From the NCBI GenBank assembly GCA_945982095.1, contig CAMFRR010000032.1, positions 1 through 7,866 on the forward strand: 7,866 nt of DNA, given 5' to 3'. Under the pieces are notes generated by a model. It saw only the letters and a program-made list of their open reading frames with translations, did not search any database and had not been told where the DNA came from. The translations under genes and the position numbers were made by a program. The DNA is from an uncultured Bacteroidales bacterium. Its GTDB lineage: Bacteria > Bacteroidota > Bacteroidia > Bacteroidales > UBA932. Position 1 is the stretch's first letter. Each line of letters begins with the position of its first letter. This document shows positions 7,084 through 7,866 of the stretch, one piece after another.

Positions 7084-7832
7084 ATGGAGAAAGTTTTCAG
7101 CTATATCATAGGATTGGGCGCAGCTGTGATGATGCCTATCATCTTCACCATTCTGGGAGTGTGTATAGGCATCAAATTCAGCAAGGCGCTCAAGAGCGGA
7201 CTGCTTGTGGGTGTGGGTTTCGTCGGACTTTCAGTCATTACATCCCTGCTCACCAGCACGCTCGGACCTGCTCTTTCAAAGGTGGTGGAGATATATGACC
7301 TCCAGCTCAAAATTTTTGACATGGGCTGGCCTGCAGCTGCCTCTGTGGCCTACAACACCTCTGTTGGCGCGCTCATAATCCCTGTCTGCCTGGGCGTGAA
7401 CCTGCTCATGCTCCTGACCAAGACCACACGTACAGTGAACATAGACCTGTGGAACTACTGGCACTTCGCCTTCATAGGAGCGGTGGTGTTCTTTGCTTCT
7501 GACAGCATACTCTGGGGTTTCTTTGCCGCAGTCATATGCTACATCATCACCCTCATCCTTGCGGATTACACAGCCGAACGCTTCCAGAAGTTCTATGACG
7601 GAATGGAGGGCATATCCATACCTCAGCCTTTCTGTCAGGGCTTTGTTCCTTTTGCCGAGGGTATCAACTGGTGTCTAGATAAAATCCCGGGTATCAACAA
7701 GATACATATAGACGCAGAGGGTATGAAAAAGAAATTCGGCCTGCTGGGAGAACCGCTGTTTCTGGGAATAGTGATAGGCGTCATCATCGCCGCCCTCTCT
7801 TGCTCGAGCTGGGGCGAGGTGGTCGATAAGAT
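7084..7832 (+). CDS. gatC: PTS galactitol-family EIIC permease, 3' truncated
   Basis: ATG at 7084 lies five bases after the SDR stop. The genomic part gives 249 residues, a little over half of the ~450 usual for GatC (the PTS permease, not the amidotransferase subunit of the same symbol). It is strongly hydrophobic, with segments around residues 5-30, 38-62, 92-112, 128-160 and 225-240. The matches I recall to E. coli GatC run in order: GVGFVGL (43-49), DMGWPA (79-84), VNIDLWNYWHF (118-128), EGISIP (175-180), KIPGINKI (200-207) and KFGLLGEP (217-224). EIIC of this family carries a sugar through the inner membrane while EIIA/EIIB phosphorylate it; neither partner is in the window. Gln181 replaces the His of the IPH motif I recall in E. 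coli GatC. The frame runs on into adapter sequence, so the final apparent residues (CLLYTSDAADD) are not protein of this organism. Confidence 0.87.
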
Positions 7833-7866
7833 CTGTCTCTTATACACATCTGACGCTGCCGACGAC
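7833..7866 (+). other. Illumina Nextera (Tn5) adapter left at the contig end
   Basis: Positions 7833-7851 are CTGTCTCTTATACACATCT, the 19-base Tn5 mosaic end. Positions 7852-7865 are GACGCTGCCGACGA, the complement of the Nextera read-1 tail. The last base (7866) would be the first of the index. This is untrimmed library sequence and not part of the genome; true sequence stops at 7832. Confidence 0.97.

Noticed and set aside
7635..7847. Minus-strand open frame starting MYKRQ
   Set aside because: Its start lies in the Nextera adapter (reverse complement of the mosaic end) and the rest is antisense to the permease gene.
1..7866. Transposase genes, CRISPR arrays, tRNA or rRNA genes
   Set aside because: No spaced direct repeats, cloverleaf, rRNA-like stretch or transposase motif was seen; the only transposon sequence is the library adapter at the end.

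Overview
The window looks like part of a polysaccharide-utilisation region from a Bacteroidales-type member of the Bacteroidota, probably from an uncultured or gut-type genome. The evidence is lipoprotein signal peptides on secreted glycan enzymes, a fimbrillin-like N-terminal domain, domain families typical of Bacteroidota (DUF4955, DUF4861), A-rich rather than strong Shine-Dalgarno leaders, and an exact Bacteroides-type -7 element (TAnnTTTG) in the largest gap before a gene. All supported genes lie on the + strand.

Layout: (1) 3-392, the 3' end of an Asn-rich parallel beta-helix protein, AT-rich up to about 305 and then abruptly GC-richer. (2) 393-639, a long bipartite hairpin followed by a T-run (an intrinsic terminator) and a possible 45-residue small protein. 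(3) 640-2937, a lipoprotein joining a fimbrillin-like domain to a beta-helix and a DUF4955-type C-terminus. (4) 2938-3029, a short gap with a promoter candidate. (5) 3030-7832, a tightly packed run of four genes: a heparinase II/III-family polysaccharide lyase, a DUF4861 lipoprotein, a gluconate 5-dehydrogenase/KduD-type SDR, and the first 249 residues of a galactitol-family PTS EIIC permease. Gaps inside this run are 1, 16 and 5 bases. (6) 7833-7866 is not genomic: it matches the Illumina Nextera (Tn5 mosaic end plus read-1) adapter.

Proposed joint role (inference): the lyase and associated secreted proteins break down a uronic-acid-containing polysaccharide into unsaturated fragments, the permease moves a product across the inner membrane, and the SDR works in the 4-deoxy-5-ketouronate to 2-keto-3-deoxygluconate route. 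Coupling a PTS permease of the galactitol family to a heparinase-type lyase is unusual for Bacteroidota, which mostly use SusC/SusD systems and rarely PTS. It recalls the PTS/KduD glycosaminoglycan clusters of streptococci. No SusC/D, GH88/GH105 hydrolase, KduI, EIIA/EIIB or regulator is visible here, so the pathway is only partly supported by this window. The polysaccharide cannot be identified from the sequence alone.
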